Positions 23,276 through 35,540 of a stretch of DNA of 64,000 nt are shown here, piece by piece; position 1 is the stretch's first letter, and each line of letters starts with the position of its first letter. The DNA is from Portulaca oleracea. Lineage: Eukaryota; Streptophyta; Magnoliopsida; Caryophyllales; Portulacaceae. Made by a program: the position numbers and the translations under genes. Below the pieces are notes generated by a model. That model saw nothing but the letters and a program-made list of their open reading frames with translations, did not search any database and was not told the DNA's origin. The stretch lies in the NCBI GenBank assembly GCA_029582165.1, contig CM055870.1:16494332-16558331 (forward strand), given 5' to 3'.

Positions 23276-25612
23276 TTTATCTTATCAACAAAAGGGATCA
23301 AAAAGGTTAAAATCTTACAAATTTTGGATTTTTTATGGGTACAAATTTTGAATACTCAGAGAAAAAAACAATTAGAAAATAAAACATTCAAGAGAAAATT
23401 AAAAATCACAAAAACATTAACAAATCAAAAAATAAACATTTTAAGAAATAAAATATTCCTAAATAACAGTTAGAAAGCATTCTTCTATTAAAAAAAGACA
23501 ATTAGAAAACAATTAGTAATTAGAAAATAAACATTCCTAAACAAACAACTAGGAATTCAAAATTTCAAAGCAAAATAAACCATCAAAATCCATTAAAATT
23601 TAAAAATGAACATAACACACAAAATAAGTAACTTTGTTTAACTCAATATTTTAAAATAAAAAATAAAATATATCCAACTACAAGTATAAGATACATTATG
23701 GTAAGTACTAAATTATATTCTGATGAGAAGCATAACACATCAATCAGACAATTTGCACCTAATGGAAAAGTTTTTGCTTGAGTTCGAAAGATGATGGTAA
23801 TAACTGCTTGGCTACTAACTCTTTAGTGGTATTATATAACATACATCAGCTTTATCTAATAGTATTTTCTAAAATATGAACACTTGATGACACCATGTAA
23901 CATCAATATATCTTTAGTAGGTCCGTGTTATACCTCAAATTTTATACCTCTTTTCCTCAGTTAACATTGTGAACTTATGGATGATTTAGCAATTTCTGCC
24001 TTTCGTATTGATGTTCATCTCATTTTGGTTATTTTCTCCATTTATAAGTATTTTACCCTAAATTAAATAAAATTCGAGTTGTGAAGTTGAAAGGATGAAC
24101 AAGAACATGCTTTGGAGAAGAAAGCATGAAAGAGATGATCAAAAGTAAAGGGACACATTGTTAATGGTATTTGTGGAGCAAAGTTGTGCCAAAATATGGA
24201 TTAAAATAAAAGACACATTAATACATGGAAATAGTACTGAAACACTTGCATGTTTTGATGTAACCGCGTAGCAAAATGCTGGAATTTAAGGGTGATGCAG
24301 GTAATTGCATCATTTTACAAGAAAAAAAATCATTTGACAACCTTTTTATTTTCATTTATAATGTCAGTTTTCTTAGGATGTAGTTTTCATTTTAGTTTTG
24401 AGGAGATGATTGTCTCTAGCTTCTATGGTTCGTCTTGAAATAAAGTAGATTAGATTATGTTTTGCAAGAGATCCTTAATTTCACTCTAAATTTCAAATTC
24501 AAGACTATGTTTTTTCTATCCCTTTTATCATTATATTTATATATTTGCTTATTAGATTAGTTTTGGCTTTGCTCGGCAAAATTAATATTTTACATAACGG
24601 ATAAAGGTTTATGTAGTGGATAGCGGCTTAAACAGCAGATAACGGTTTAAGTATGGATGAGGGCATATGCATTTTTTGGAATTGGGAGGAGTTGGACAAC
24701 CATACTTTACTCAAATGGATGCAAGTTCTTGGACACAAAATTGATCAAGCTGAGAACTTGAGACTGATGTTGGAAAATAGATGGAAAAGCACCAAAGAAA
24801 TTGGGCCAGAATCGATGAAGGAAAAGGACAAAACAGGGTCAAGGCTGCATGAATCCAGGGAAAGGTAGCAATGAAACAAGGAAAAATTGTCATGTGTGTT
24901 GTCTGGAAAGTAAATGGTAGATTCATATGTAGCAATTCCCTCTTCACTTCTTTTGGACTTTACTGATGTTCCAATACTTTGCCCAAGTCACTGTCATTAG
25001 AGTGCTTAGATTTTGAATCATGATGCTCATTAGGCACCATTAATATCTTGATTGAATAAAATGAGCTACAGTCCGTTAATTATTGAAAAAGAAAAAAAAA
25101 TCATAGGTTTTCTCTAGTGTCCACACGTGTTCAATAACATGTTCGAGAGAAAATTTTTGTCTATATTTTTAGGCAATTAATTTAAGTTGAAGTAAATTTG
25201 TTAGTCTTATAGTTTGTGGACTAACTTCACAAAAATAGATAGTTAGGACTTAGGGTGGTTTACCTAGTCTTTTTAACTCTCTCACGAGAGAGCTTTAGGG
25301 CGATTTAGTGGCACAACCAGTCACTCATAATTACTTATATAAATTTGGTAGGTAGTCATTCATATTAATTTGTTTGTTCAATATTGTTATTTGTTATCCT
25401 AGTCTAAACATATTTTCACTGCTTTTAGTAGTATTAGTATGTAATTTCAATGACCAATAACCTCCTTTCAATTTGTCTAATTTAAAATTTTCTGGTTAAT
25501 TTTGAGTGTTTGAAACACAACTTCTTGTAAATATGCCACTCATATTCCTAAAAGTACAACGAGCTTGGCACTACATTATAATTTCTAGTACAACGAGCTT
25601 TAGGGCGCTTTA
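23276..25612. other. AT-rich intergenic DNA, no gene seen
   Basis: Over about 2.3 kb I see no exon structure, transposon domain or terminal repeats. A short stretch near 24590-24650 (ATAACGGATAAAGG, GATAGCGGCTTAAACAGC) weakly recalls sequence near 2700-2745, hinting at a shared old element. Confidence 0.35.
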
Positions 25613-25849
25613 GGCCCTGTTCTTTCTGCGGTATGGTGTGGTGAGGTGTGGTGGAATTGTGGTGGAATTATGGTAGGTTATTCGTATGTGGGGTATGTGA
25701 GGAGAGAGAAGGTAAAAAGTAGAGGAGAAAAGTGAGGAAAGAGAAAAATGAGGAGAGAGAAAAGTAATGATTTGTGGTAAATTGTGGTGAGTTGTGCAAA
25801 TCATGGTATGATGTGTCTGCATGATTTGTCATCCATGAAAAACAGAGCC
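25613..25849. mobile_element. Tourist-like MITE, copy 2
   Basis: The ends GGCCCTGTTCTTT and AAAAACAGAGCC are flanked by TTA on both sides (25610-25612 and 25850-25852). The interior matches the elements at 10730 and 35255: GTGGTGTGG runs, then GAGGAGAGAGAAAAG-type purine blocks, then GTGGTAAATTGTGG. It is 237 bp and non-coding. Confidence 0.85.
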
Positions 25850-25854
25850 TTAGT

Positions 25855-26038
25855 GGCCCTGTTCTTTTATGCGTTAACGCACCCAAACGCAACGCAACTT
25901 ACCGCAACCTACCGCAACATACCGTAAAATAACGCAAATTACCATTACTTTTTAACTATTTCCACCGCAACTTAACGCAATCTACCGCAGCTAATTGTAA
26001 CGCAACGCAACGCAAACACAACGCACAAAAGAAACAGG
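25855..26038 (+). mobile_element. Short MITE with CCGCAAC repeats, copy 2
   Basis: It begins GGCCCTGTTCTTTTATGCG and ends CGCACAAAAGAAACAGG, with an interior of ACCGCAACCTACCGCAACAT-type repeats. Its reverse complement resembles 23127-23275. It starts only three bases after the TTA duplication of the preceding MITE. Confidence 0.75.
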
Positions 26039-26299
26039 AATCATTAAATCCCGCATGAACTCAATTTTTACTTTTTTTTGTCTATTAAATAATTATGAAG
26101 TATGATAGTATCTCATGTTTAAATAATTATTAAAAAGAAAAGGTAAAAGAAAGAGAACTGGGATGATAGTATCACATATTCAAATACAATTATTCGATGT
26201 ATCCAACATTGTAGCATATGCCAAGAATATTCTTTGTAAAATCCACCACGACAAATTTGGAAAAGAAAAGAGGAAAAAGCCTTATAGAATGAACAAAAA

Positions 26300-26820
26300 G
26301 GAAAATTGAATTCTAATAATTCATATTTTCATTTTTTATATGTCAATAATTCTACTTTATTTTTGTATTTTGGTGGTTTTAAAAAAATTAAAATTGTATT
26401 CTTCTAGGATACCATCGACACCTAGTGTATATCACAAATAACATATATTTTGATTTGCATTTGATTCAAAACTTACGAGAACAGTTTCATACGATTTTTA
26501 ATGAATTTGATACGTTCCTCCCAATTTTTTTTTATTTTACGATTTTTCATTTTTATTCCTTTAGAAAACCATAATAATGGCTCAAATTCCCAAAAATAAT
26601 AATTTTAAATTTTTTAGTAATCACACTTTATAACCTTTTGGGGGCAGGAATGAAAAAAACAATATAAGACATGAATAAAAAAATAAAAAAATTGTGGACG
26701 TGGATTTCGTATCATTAAATTTCAATTTTTATTTTTATTTTTGATCACCAGAAAAAAAACAAAATACAAATTATTATTATACAAAAGTTGAAAATAGGAA
26801 TTATCCTAATCCAATTTTTC
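26300..26820. mobile_element. 0.5-kb TIR element, diverged copy
   Basis: The left end GGAAAATTGAATTCTAATAA and the right end, whose reverse complement is GAAAAATTGGATTAGGATAA, are inverted. Internal phrases (GCATTTGATTC, TTTTTAATGAATTT, CTCCCAATTTTTTT) recur in the same order in the element at 29142, so the two are one family. It is non-coding. Confidence 0.75.
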
Positions 26821-27035
26821 TTTTAAAAATGTCTCGACTCATAAATTTGTTTTTATTCCAAGTAACTTGGTAAACTATATCCTCTACGGAATATTTGGTC
26901 GGAGGGCCGGAGGGAGTTGAGGAATGCAAATGAGAATATAATAATTGGTAATAAAATTTCTTTTGAGAAAATGAGAATGGAAATGTAAACCCTCAATTCC
27001 CCTTAATTATTACTATCTCATTTTAAATTATCACA

Positions 27036-27288
27036 TACTACCTCTGCCCCTGATTAATTGTCCAAAAAACTACTTTCACAAAATCAAGAAATATTGGGAA
27101 TGGAGCAAAAGATTTATACATTGCCAAAAATGTCTTTGAAAATACCCTTGGAAAGGTATAAAAAATGCATTTCTTAGAAATAAAATCGGTATTATAGTTA
27201 TTGGAAATGTAAAAATTAGTTAATTAGACAAATAAAAAGGGACGGAGAAATTAGTTAATTGGACAAATAAATAGGGACGGAGGTAGTA
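27036..27288. mobile_element. Stowaway-like MITE
   Basis: It starts TACTACCTCTGCCCCTGATT and ends GGGACGGAGGTAGTA, the CTCCCTCCGTCCC-type terminus of plant Tc1/mariner MITEs, with TA at each edge. Near the right end about 35 bases (AATTAGTTAATTNGACAAAT with GGGACGGAG) are duplicated in tandem at 27214-27283. Flanking bases 26895-27000 and 27300-27410 share GGAATG and AATGAGAA motifs in inverted order, so it may sit inside an older element. Confidence 0.8.
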
Positions 27289-27694
27289 ATAAATAAAGTT
27301 ACATTGAGAATTTATAAACACATTTATATTTCCATTCCCATTATAAATTATCAAATCTCATTCCCATGTAAGTTCTCATTCACAGTCCCTTTCATATCAA
27401 ACATACAATTAAAAAAAAAAATCATTTCAGTGATACTTGGATTATATTCCTAAATTTATTGATAGTTTTGTTTTTGTTTTTATTTTATAACAAGACACAA
27501 GACACAAAGGTCAAATATATAAGTGCTTTGTACTGATTCTATAAATTTGATAAGAAATAAAACAAATAATATTTCCTATATATTAACACTAACTAGTTTT
27601 TTTATGACTCGGACAATGTATGATGTAGTTTTTATTAATTTATCTAAACTTATTATTAGGACTAAATTATAATAACTGTTAATATATATATATG

Positions 27695-29077
27695 AATGAA
27701 TCCAGTAGGAAGAAAGATACGGTAGGAAGGTAGGAAGAAGCGATCTGAAGCGTACAAATCTAATTCGATGGTTGATAAGAAAACTACCTTCCTTCCCCAT
27801 AAATCAACTAGTGGTTTTCGGAAAAATTTAAAATAAAATCAGTTAACTAGGTATGGTTTGTTAGAATCATGCATGGATTAGAGAGAGATTTACTTCCCTA
27901 AACTGCAGGGATTTAGTTATCCAAATTTAATTTAATTCAATTATTATTAAAAACTAAAGAAAAAATAATTGAAGTCAACAATCTATAAGGAATTTGTCGT
28001 GGGTCTATTTCATTCAACATCATCGTTGCTTCTCACACTTCATGACCACACTCCATAATATCCATGACCACACTCACATAAATCAAAATTATGTCAATGT
28101 TATCAAATTATATCAAAGACCACACTCCACTATATACATAACCACACCTCCATAAATCAAATTATATCTTTATTGTCGCATTATATCCAAGACCACAGTC
28201 CCTAATATTTATGACCACACATTGCACAAATTTGTCCACACTCTATATAAATTTGTCTACACACATTGCACTCTATATAAATTTGTCCACACACATTGCA
28301 TAAATTTGTCCACACTCAATATCAATTTGTCCACACACATTGCATAAATTTGTCCACACTCTATATAAATTTGTCCGTACTCTAAACACAATGTGGTCAT
28401 ATTCAATAGATATATGACACACTGCACAAATTTGTTCACGCTCTGTATAAATTTGTCCAAACTTTGAACACTCTATGGTCATATTCAATAGATAATGTGG
28501 TCATGGTGTATGGTTACGGATATTAGTAATCATGGATATTAGGGATTAGGGAACTTATACCTTTTTAAGGCCTACAAAAGTTAAATAAACCTACACAAAT
28601 ACACGTATCTTGTCATATAGTAGAGTATGATCATGGATATTAGGGAGTGTCATCACAAATATAACTTGGTAACATTGATATAGTTTTGACTTATGGGAGT
28701 GTGGTCATGGATATTAGTGGTGTGGTCATTGATGTGAGAAGCAATGATTATGTAGGATGAAATATAATCCCTAAAATTTGATAACTTTTATTTTTTTTGT
28801 TTAGTTTTTTGATAATTATGGAATTAAATTTGGATAATTTAATTCCTACAATTTAGGGAAGACAATATCTCTCTCCCTCTCCCTTTCTTTCTCTCTCCAA
28901 TCCCATGGATGATTCTAGCTAATCATATCTATCTAAATGATTTTATTTATTTTTTTTTGAAAACCACTAGTTGTTTTATGGGGCAGGGGCAGGAAGGTGG
29001 TTTTATCATCAGCCATCAGATTAGATTTATACGTCCCAGATCGCTTCTTCCTACCTTCCTATAGGATCCGCTCCCTA

Positions 29078-29080
<3 letters not shown>
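27695..29080. mobile_element. Foldback element with arms of about 400 bp
   Basis: Bases 27721-28110 and the reverse complement of about 28650-29061 match in order. Shared landmarks are GGAAGGTAGGAAGAAGCGAT, AACTAGTGGTTTTC, AGAATCATGCATGG, TTATCCAAATTTAATT and CATTGCTTCTCACA. Between the arms lies an array of AAATTTGTCCACAC units. No transposase frame is present, and the ends run into AT repeats so a target duplication cannot be read. A Mutator-like origin is possible but unproven. Confidence 0.75.
28200..28480. repeat. Tandem array of AAATTTGTCCACAC units
   Basis: About nine units of AAATTTGTCCACAC alternate with CACATTGCA or CTCTATAT. Two longer copies carry TGGTCATATTCAATAGATA. The array sits in the core of the foldback element. 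Confidence 0.8.

Positions 29081-29082
<2 letters not shown>

Positions 29083-29140
<58 letters not shown>
29083..29140. repeat. AT dinucleotide microsatellite
   Basis: About 29 AT units lie directly between the foldback element and the next TIR element. Confidence 0.95.
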
Positions 29141-29141
<1 letters not shown>

Positions 29142-29142
<1 letters not shown>

Positions 29143-29643
29143 GGAAATTGGATTCTAATAATCCCTACTTTGGCAAATTGGATGGCAATAATCCCAACTT
29201 TCAATTTATATTCCGGTGGTCCAAAAAAAAAATAAAATTGTATTGTAGTGGGACAAAATCGAGAATATAGCCTAAATATCATAGATTTTGTGTTGCATTT
29301 GATTCGAAACTTTGTATAACACTTTACCACGATTTTTAATGAATTTATAGCATTTCTCCCAATTTTTTTCAATTTTTTTTCAATTTTTTATGATTTTTTC
29401 AATTTTATTCCTTTTAAAAAACCATAATAATTGCTAGGAATCTCAAAAAAATAATTTAAAAAATGTTTTAGTAACTACACTTCATTACCTATGTGAAGTG
29501 AACCAAAAACAAAAACAATATGGGTAAGCATGAAAAAATAAAAGAATGTGGTGATGGATTTGCATCTACTACAATACAATTTTAATTTTTTTTGACCATG
29601 GCGATACAAAAAGAAAGTAGGGATTATTAGAATCCAATTTCCC
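29142..29643. mobile_element. 0.5-kb TIR element, well-preserved copy
   Basis: The terminal inverted repeats are about 30 bp and perfect as far as I can read, starting GGGAAATTGGATTCTAATAA at 29142 and mirrored at 29614-29643. Both sides are AT repeat, so TATATATAT could be a 9-bp duplication but proves nothing. It is the same family as 26300-26820 and the partial copy at 56835. No coding capacity. Confidence 0.85.
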
Positions 29644-30680
29644 TATATATATATATATATATATAAATTAACTAAAATTATTGAAAAAAATTATACTATT
29701 ATGATTCATATAACACGAACTTTTGTAATCTTTAATTAGAGACAAAACATATGTACATAACTTACGATTTCCTTCTTCGTAATCATTATTTAGAGACAAA
29801 AACTAAAATAAGAGTGATCCATTAAGGATCACTCATATAGCATCTGATCCTTAAATGATTCTAAAGCTTTAAAGATGACAAGAAAATGAATGAATATGAC
29901 CGAAACAAAAGGTGAGGAGAAGGAGGGGGGAGGGCGGTATCCATACATGGATTGCAATTATTTTTCCTTTATTTTTTTTGTTTTTTGGTAGAAAACAGTA
30001 TGCCTTGGGTTGCCTCTTTAAATAAACTACCAATATTTCTACATATTTTTTGTCATAAAATAATAAAAACTCCACAAATATTATTACCCTATACACATTT
30101 TGAAACTCAAAAGAATGAAAAAAGAGAGAAAAAAAGGATGCAATCCATGATAAAGAAGGTAAAAATTTCACATATAACTTACACATTGTACATACTCCTC
30201 ACACTAAACTAACAAAAGAAATGCCTTACTGCCTTAGAAAGGACCAATCCACTGGTAAAGTCGGAAGAATTTTTCTTTTTTTTTTTAAATGATAAGTTTG
30301 AAATAGTGGATAAACCTGCAGACTACAGTCGTATACAAAGTAGAAAATGAATGGTTGACTCTTGGCAAATGCGAAGTGGCTAAAATTCCCGAAAGAATGG
30401 GGCAAAACAGTGACACAGAGGAAGATGGTCATCTGGGTTCGTAAAAAATTGTTTCTTTCTTTCAAATCTTTTAGTATAATATAATATAAAGTTGAATTGA
30501 ATAATAATTACTACTTCAAATGGTACCATATTACCCCACACAAGCATCGTGGTTAATGATCCAAACTACAACTAATACCATGATGATGATGATGATGATG
30601 ACGACTGCCATTGCCAATTGTCCTATTCAAATTTAGCACTCTACTTCCTCCAAATACCAAATTATTGGCCTCTGTTTGTG
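29644..30680. other. Intergenic DNA upstream of the MYB-CC gene
   Basis: No gene is visible. A GAT trinucleotide repeat lies at 30579-30602 and a CT-rich run at 30701-30733, the latter at the likely start of the MYB-CC transcript, as is common for plant 5' leaders. Confidence 0.45.
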
Positions 30681-30689
30681 TTCCGTGTA

Positions 30690-32024
30690 ACTCTAGGTCT
30701 CTCTCTCTCTTCTTTCTCTCTCTTCTTTCTCTGAGTTTTTTCTGACGATTTCATATGGATCCCGTTACCCAGTTGCAGGTGTAAACCTCTGGAACAAAAC
30801 CCTTTTTTTCAATCTGCAATTTTTTCACTCGGGAACACGTAAATGCTCCAGAATTTGCTGTCTTCTTCTGGGTTTTAGGTATGATGAAATCCTCCTCTTT
30901 ATGTGTGCTTTTTCAGCCCTGCATTCTCAAAGTTTTGGCTTGCTTTTCTGCATTTTGGCCTTTTTTTTTCACCCCCATTTAGTTTCTTGTTCTTGTTTGT
31001 TGTTTTCTGAAGAAGGAAAGGTAGAGATGAGGAGGTAGAGGATAAATTTACCACTTCAACATTATCAACATACACTCAGTTGGTGCTAGAATGGTAGAAA
31101 TGGAACAATGTCCAAAGAGTACATTATACTAGCTATAACATGTAAGGGAAAGGTGGGCAATATTGAGGATTAGGTCATAAAGCAATATTTAGAAGGGTGG
31201 ATCTAGTTCAAAAGATCCAGGAGGATGTGGGTGTTAGAAAGGCAATGAGGTTAATATTGAGGGAGTGTAGAAAGCATTAGGAAGATATAAGAGAATTTGA
31301 ACATTCATGGGTTATAGAGGAAATGACCCTTGATAGGCATATGCCACTCTACTTTTAGTATCCACTTTGTCAAGAATCAAAATCCATCTTTTGAGCTGCT
31401 GCTAAGTACAAATATGCAAAGAGTTGTCTTAAACCAAGAATAGCTACAGAATCTTTGAGCTATGGTATCATTTGTCAATAAAGCTGTCAACTTCAAAAGG
31501 TGTACATGAAGTACTGGTTTTGGGTGTTTTTGTGATTCCTTGAATTTCCATGTGTGCAGGAAATGTGATTCGATACTCGAATTCCTTTTGGTTCATTTGA
31601 ACATTCGAACAAACGCGTAATTCCTTGGAAGAGAATTGATATACTGCACTCGGACAGTTTCCTTTCGCTCTGCAGGTAAGGGTTGAGTTTATGTAAGGCA
31701 ATACATTCACAACCTGGGTAATTGTATCCTTCTATCAGTCTATGGAATGATACAGAATGATCGTAGTTCTTCCAAATTAGTATGACATGACATGCAACAT
31801 TGTGCTTTCGTTTATTTTGGGAGGATGTTGTCTGTTTTGCAGGTCTTCTTGTGGAGCCTTTTCTTTTACATCCTTGCTCACTCAGCCATTCTGTCAACAA
31901 AATCTGTGCAATCTGTGCAGTGTTCATTACGATTTGCGAGTGATTGTCTCTACAAGTTTCAACATTATGACATCTCTCATTGGCTTCTGAATCGCAGCAT
32001 TTTAACTGAACCACCATACAAGCC
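30690..32024 (+). promoter_or_regulatory. Spliced 5' leader of the MYB-CC gene with upstream ORF
   Basis: The leader appears to be spliced. Exon 1 starts near 30690 and ends either at 30778 (CAG/GTGTAA) or at about 30878 (TTTTAG/GTATGA). A clear internal exon spans 31560-31675 (TGTGCAG/ to /GTAAGG), and the last leader exon starts at 31843 after TTTTGCAG. An ATG at 30755 opens a short frame. The last leader exon is open for 61 codons in a frame whose TGA (32026-32028) overlaps the main ATG (32025-32027). An in-frame TGA at 32007 supports 32025 as the main start. Confidence 0.6.
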
Positions 32025-34924
32025 ATGAATCACTCCAGCAGGGCACCCCTGATAGATGGTCACTCTAGGAAAGGAAGGAGTGCTTGTTCCGGTGCACTAA
32101 ATCCTGTTGCCTTGTCAGGTGCTGAAACTTGCCAAGATTCATCAACAAGTGAACGTTCATATCCATCTACTTCGCCGGCAAAACTAAAGCAGTCAAATTC
32201 TGTTTCTTCACCGGAACTCAAAAAATCTGTTCCAAGTAGCATTTTCGCGTCTAGTTCTCACAGCCATCTTAGGAGTTTGCCTTCTAGCTCTTCCATGTTC
32301 TGCACAAATTTGTATATATCATCTTCATCGACTTCAGATGCGCAAAAGCAGCTAGGAAATCTACCGTTTCTTCCACACCCCACTACCCCTCGCTCTCCAT
32401 CTGCTGTTCATTTAGCAAAGACGCAATCATTCTTGAATGATGATCCAAACTGTCTGTATGACCAAAAGGATTCAGAAGATTCGATGAGGGATTTTTTCAA
32501 TTGTTATGGAAGCCCGTCCGAAGGTGGTTTTGATGGAGTGACTTGCACGAATGATTCTATGGGTCTCACAGAGCAGATGGAGCTGCAGTTGTTGTCTGAT
32601 GAGCTTCAGTTGGCTATGACTGACAGTGGAGAAAATCCTGGAATTGATGTAAGTAAACCTTTCAAATTGTACCCATTTTCTCCTGCCAGCTGCCTTCAAA
32701 TTATATTTCTGCTTCTGATGCATTGTATGTGCACTCTTGGTCTTGCAAAAGCGTAGATTAGTGTAGTTTAATTTCAATGATGATTGCTGTGAGTTACTGT
32801 GTGATATTGATTCTCCTTTGCATGTTAGGAAATATATGAAGCATCAACTGTGGTGTCTAGGCCATGCTTACCATCAGAAGAGAACAAATGTGAGTGCGTC
32901 CAAGGGGCACCCACCGACAGTTGTGTTTCTGGTGAAAGCAACCCTGGGACTGGAGTTGGCCACAAGCCAAGAATGAGGTGGACGCCTGAACTCCATCAAC
33001 GTTTTGTAGAAGCTGTCAACCAACTCGATGGAGCTGAAAGTATGTTTTCCCCCCTCTTATCAACTTTTTTGAATATGTCTCATACAAGGAGTAAGGCTTT
33101 TCATCATCTAGGTCGTCTTTCCTAGACCGCTGCAGTTAAAATCAATGTCCTAATGTGGATATCCTAAGGCTATGTTTGATTCTTGGAAAATGAAATGGAA
33201 AGAGTTTTTATCTCTCTTCACTAATCTAGTATAAAAGTCTCATATTCTCCACCATTTCTCCCTTGATTTTCTACCTCCCTAATTATATCTTCTCACTTAA
33301 CCTATGATATTTCCCTCCCCACTTTCCTTTCAAATCTGGAATGAAAATGTTGATGACAAAATCAACGTAAATTTTCCATGATGTTTTCCTTTTAACTCTG
33401 CTTCCTTCACCTTTTCGAAGTAAGTCATTTTCCAAAAAATTTCTTTTCATCTTATTTACTATGGGACAAACAGAGCCTGAAGTAATTTGGCTTTCCCGAA
33501 AATATTTACCCATTGTGCTCTAAGGTGTCCTTTACGCCTCCAATCTGCCTCATATTCCCTTTTCTTGAACTTTATCTCCAAGTACGATCTATTTTTCAGT
33601 TCTATGACCGAGGAAGTGTTGCATCTTTGGCATGATTAACACGCCGGGGAGAAGGCTTGTACATCTAGACCTTGTTCTGTAGTGGTTGGTATTGTTGAAT
33701 TTTGTGGGGTTACTCATTGTAGCTTTAATGACAGAGGCAACTCCGAAAGGTGTGTTAAGACTTATGAATGTCGAAGGAATAACCATATATCATGTCAAGA
33801 GCCACTTGCAGGTAACCAACTCATATCAACCAGTAGTAGTCTTTTTACTGCTGTTCTTGTCATAATAACTGCACAATTTACATTGTTGTTCCTATTTTGT
33901 CGTTGGGTCAGTGAGTTCTTTAAGTGTGTTTTGCAGAAATACCGACTAGCCAAATATATGCCAGAGAAAAAGGAAGGTCAGCCTAGTTTTCTCTAGTCGT
34001 CTATCTTTCAGTTAGAAATTCAAGAAAGCTAACTACTTTAACCACGAACATGGGATGTTGCAGAAAAGAAGGCTTGTCTTTCAGAAGAGAAGAAGGCTAA
34101 CTCAAGTAGCAAAGATTGTGATGTACTGAAAAAAGGGTGTGTAATTTTCTCAACTTTTCTGGTGATTAATGGGTTGCTATGTATTCCCAGTATCATGTGT
34201 TTTTGTGAATTTTATTTAAACCAGTTTAATTATCTTGCTCAGGGGTATCACGGAGGCTCTACGATTGCAAATAGAGGTTCAGAAGCAACTACATGAACAA
34301 CTTGAGGTATGTTCAGCTTCTCACAAACTCAACTCCCCATAAGTCGAACCCACACTAGCAGTTGTTACTTGTTGTATGCTAGTCAAGGTTGAAAGACTTA
34401 AGGTTTAGTTTGTTATTTTTGGGTAGATGTCCAAAATGGATGGACCAAGTAGATGTATGTTTCAATAAACTCCTTGTTTTTTTGGGTAGATTATCTTACC
34501 AGATACAAAATCAATTGCCCAACTTGGCCACTTGTATGTTTTTGTGATTTGATCCAAACAGAAACAAAGGGAGCTCCAGTTACGCATAGAAGAACACGCG
34601 CGTTACTTGCAAAAGATCATAGAGCAGCAGCAGCAGAAGGCAGGGACTTGTTTGGCCTCGCCTCAGTCATCAACAATCACCCACGATCAGACTGATGCGG
34701 AGGTACATCCTGCATTGCCTTGTTTGGCTCCTGGTTCACCACCCAATAAGCCTTCCGAATCCAAAACCGACTCCTTGTCACAACTTCCATCCAAACACAC
34801 CTTAGAAGATGGACATGACGATATAGGGCAGCGGCAGCAGCCTTCCCAGAAAAGGGTTCGCAAATGCATTGACCCCAACACCGAATCTTCTATAGATGAG
34901 CCTGTTGTTGACGATGGTCTGTAA
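32025..34924 (+). CDS. MYB-CC (PHR1-like) transcription factor
   Basis: This is a nuclear single-MYB-repeat factor of the family that controls phosphate-starvation genes through P1BS sites. I place coding exons at 32025-32648, 32829-33039, 33735-33811, 33937-33976, 34064-34136, 34243-34306 and 34562-34924; phases join and give 483 residues. Residues 254-310 form the MYB domain ([17 protein letters not shown], then [17 protein letters not shown], the SHLQKY-type helix). Residues 344-388 form the coiled coil ([20 protein letters not shown]), the hallmark of MYB-CC proteins. The N-terminal 200 residues are Ser-rich and the C-terminus is Gln/Pro-rich, both probably disordered. I cannot tell which PHR/PHL paralogue this is. 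A Tourist-like MITE sits in intron 2. Confidence 0.93.
33168..33477. mobile_element. Tourist-like MITE in intron 2 of the MYB-CC gene
   Basis: The ends GGCTATGTTTGATTC and GGGACAAACAGAGCC are flanked by TAA (33165-33167) and TGA (33478-33480), a nearly intact 3-bp duplication. Inner arms TTGGAAAATG and CATTTTCCAA are also inverted. It is 310 bp, non-coding, and lies inside intron 33040-33734. Confidence 0.8.
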
Positions 34925-35254
34925 TATGCTGACGGACTGGTGCGATTGACTGTTACATGTTTGTATCGACGTGTTTTCTGTTAGTCTTTCAGTGTTTTCA
35001 GCTTTCTGTAAATGGTAGTGTTTGTATTCTAGATAGTAATTTGAATTTGAATTCATGCCCGCCTAGTTGTAGCAATTTGAATTCTTGTCCATATTAAAAT
35101 CTCTCTGAAAATTATTTTCTACGGCCATTGGAATAAGTCCCTCAACAGGCAGCTGACTCTAAGCCGTGGAGATAAGTCTACTTACATATTTGTCTTTCCA
35201 GATCTCTCGCATAATTCCCCCTCCCCCCAAACAAAAGAGAGAGGGTTCATTTTA

Positions 35255-35540
35255 GACGCTATTCTTTTCTGCAGTAGAAAATGTATGATTATGATATGGT
35301 ATGGTAAAAATACGGACAGTGTGATATGATGTATTATGTGGTAAGTTTTAATAAAGTTTCTCATAAAAATGGTTGATGTGATAGGTGAGGAGAGAGAAAA
35401 GTGAAAAGTAACACAATGAGGAGAGAGAAAGTTATGATTGTTGTGGTAAAGTGTGGTATGATATGGTATGGTAATATGTGATGTTTTGTGGTTAGTGTAA
35501 TAAATTGTAATAGGTGCGGTACGGTATCACACAAAAGACC
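35255..35540. mobile_element. Tourist-like MITE, copy 3, abutted by a gypsy LTR
   Basis: It starts near 35255 after TTA and shares the GAGGAGAGAGAAAAGTGAAA purine blocks and GTGGTAAAGTGTGG with the copies at 10730 and 25613. It stops at ACACAAAAGACC, immediately before the LTR that begins TGAGGTATC at 35541, so its right terminus appears clipped or interrupted by that insertion. Confidence 0.7.

Noticed and set aside
28200..28480. Regular short repeats with spacers, superficially CRISPR-like
   Set aside because: The units vary, the spacers are themselves repeated, the array lies inside a foldback transposon arm pair, and the genome is a plant nuclear one.
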